The notes beneath the pieces were generated by a model. That model was not told the DNA's origin, did no database searches, and saw only the letters and a program-made list of their open reading frames with translations. 6,731 bases of DNA, taken from the NCBI GenBank assembly GCA_007124105.1, contig SLFT01000309.1, positions 1 to 6,731 of the forward strand. Direction: 5' to 3'. A program made the position numbers and the translations under genes. This document shows, piece after piece, positions 5,490-6,731 of the stretch (positions within the stretch are counted from its first letter, which is position 1; the number at the start of each line of letters is the position of its first letter). Source of the DNA: Candidatus Hydrogenedentota bacterium. Its GTDB lineage: Bacteria > Hydrogenedentota > Hydrogenedentia > Hydrogenedentales > CAITNO01.

Positions 5490-6731
5490 TCAAACAGGAT
5501 GGGAATAGATGACACGATTCCCTTCGTAAGGATCAAATACAGTTATGCCGTCGGTATTGAATAAAGCCGTAACAGGCGCGCCGCGGCCTTGTTCCAGATA
5601 TGCGTGGTTGCGCAACGCCACTTCGCGCGCGGCATGCACAATGAGCACAGACAGACGCGCTTCATCAGCGTCAGGATAGGTTCCTTCAATCTCGGCAAGC
5701 GTTTTGCCAAAAAATTTTATTTCTGACACCTTTTCTACGCAGGCCACCACGCTGTCCACACCATAGCCGCAGTAGGCGAAAGACCCGTCCTCGCGCAAGA
5801 CGTCGCGGGTCATGTGAACGTTGGCTGTGCGCATACCGGCGTCATGTGTCGCAAAGCGCAGCCCACGGTACTGGGTGTCGGACTCCACAACGCCGTTGAC
5901 GCCAAAAAGGCGACTTTCCTGGTTTACAGGTCCTTCGAAAGCGTCTGGGAGAATCCAATTATTATGAAAATCAATGCTCATGCCGTTATCAAATTGAACC
6001 TTCACCTGTACCGCGTCAAATGCGTCCATCCCGAATTCTTCACGCAGTTTCTTTTTCTGACCGACGGCGTGCAGCGATACGGGCTTTACCTTAAAATAGG
6101 CGATGAACAGGTCGGTCCAATGGCAGCCCACATAGCTGAAGGGGTCGCTCTTTTCCGCCCAGGCGCGGAATACCTGTGTGGAGACATGCAAGGGTTCTTC
6201 AAGCAACGCCAGCCCATACAGGGGGGCGCCGATGCGTCGCGCCACCTCATCGCGGATACGCAGGTGGTCCGGGTCGTAGCGCTTGTGCATATCCACCCCA
6301 ACCAAGCGCCCGGCTTTCTTCGACGCGGCAATGACGGCGTCCGCCTCGCAAGCATCCAGCGCCAGCGGTTTTTCCGTAATTACGTGTACGCCCGCTTCGA
6401 GTGCGGCGAGAATCGGCGGCGTATGCAAATGGTCTGGCGTGGCCACCGCAAGAATGTCCAAGTCGGGAAAATCGGACAGAATGTCAACCCACGGCGTCTC
6501 GCCATGGTAGGCAGCGAACTCCATGCCCAGCCGGCCAAACTCTTCCTGGCGTTGCCGACAGGTGGTTTCCGTGCGTGTTCCGAGCGCCACAAATTCAATC
6601 TCAATATCGGCCAGCTGCCGGGCCATGGAGTCCAATCCAAGACGTCCAAGCCAGGGCGCAATCCCGCCGCGCTCAAGTTGACAATAGGTACGCAGATGCA
6701 CGTCGCCGCCAAACATCCCAGCGCCCACCAG
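5490..6731 (-). CDS. Gfo/Idh/MocA family NAD(P)-dependent oxidoreductase (5' end outside window)
   Basis: At least 413 residues of a Gfo/Idh/MocA-type dehydrogenase, a family that oxidises or reduces sugars, inositols and related compounds with NAD(P). The frame is open to the right edge. The visible start reads LVGAGMFGGDVH, which is the GxGxxG Rossmann motif; the GTG at 6728 encodes its valine and is not the start, so the first beta strand and true start lie outside. Further motifs, counted from that valine: LAVATPDHLH (93-102), the EKP catalytic-lysine motif (119-121, K120), VDMHKRYDP (145-153) and CHWTDL (202-207), the region of the family's second catalytic residues (H203, D206). The C-terminal substrate domain follows. 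The segment between GxGxxG and the second strand (FVALG, 46-50) seems longer than usual, by perhaps 15 residues. The substrate cannot be told. A 115-base gap separates it from the ABC operon, so it may be a separate unit. Confidence 0.93.
   Translation of the reverse strand: MVGAGMFGGDVHLRTYCQLERGGIAPWLGRLGLDSMARQLADIEIEFVALGTRTETTCRQRQEEFGRLGMEFAAYHGETPWVDILSDFPDLDILAVATPDHLHTPPILAALEAGVHVITEKPLALDACEADAVIAASKKAGRLVGVDMHKRYDPDHLRIRDEVARRIGAPLYGLALLEEPLHVSTQVFRAWAEKSDPFSYVGCHWTDLFIAYFKVKPVSLHAVGQKKKLREEFGMDAFDAVQVKVQFDNGMSIDFHNNWILPDAFEGPVNQESRLFGVNGVVESDTQYRGLRFATHDAGMRTANVHMTRDVLREDGSFAYCGYGVDSVVACVEKVSEIKFFGKTLAEIEGTYPDADEARLSVLIVHAAREVALRNHAYLEQGRGAPVTALFNTDGITVFDPYEGNRVIYSHPV

Overview
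The window is an ordinary-looking stretch of bacterial chromosome, moderately GC-rich, with tightly packed genes and clear Shine-Dalgarno sites. The L13-S9 gene pair, a bacterial XPB-type helicase, an ABC-2 exporter and a Gfo/Idh/MocA oxidoreductase fit an environmental bacterium. The combination resembles what is found in the PVC group or Hydrogenedentota-like lineages. That placement is inference from gene content and has not been tested with a tree.

Layout: on the plus strand, positions 1-694 hold the 3' end of rplM (ribosomal protein L13) and a complete rpsI (S9). A strong intrinsic terminator at 727-763 closes this unit. A gene-free convergent gap of about 120 bases follows. All remaining genes lie on the minus strand. 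Read in their own direction they are: a Gfo/Idh/MocA oxidoreductase (5' end beyond the right edge, stop at 5490), a 115-base gap, an ABC ATPase (5374-4397), an ABC-2 permease (4393-3629), a membrane-anchored TPR-like protein with two pseudopilin-like C-terminal repeats (3632-2598), and an XPB/Rad25-type DNA helicase (2568-886).

The ATPase, permease and TPR-like genes are separated by 3 bases and then overlap by 4 (ATGA), so they are very probably one operon and one functional module: ATPase, six-helix membrane subunit and an anchored extracytoplasmic or membrane-associated partner. The helicase starts 29 bases after the TPR-like gene on the same strand and may be co-transcribed. No promoter or terminator is visible between them, but a functional link between a helicase and an exporter is not evident.

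The most interesting points are the poorly characterised ABC/TPR module, the tandem pseudopilin-like repeats in its third protein, and the XPB helicase at the end of the same run of genes. I saw no mobile elements, CRISPR arrays, tRNA or rRNA genes, or broken genes.
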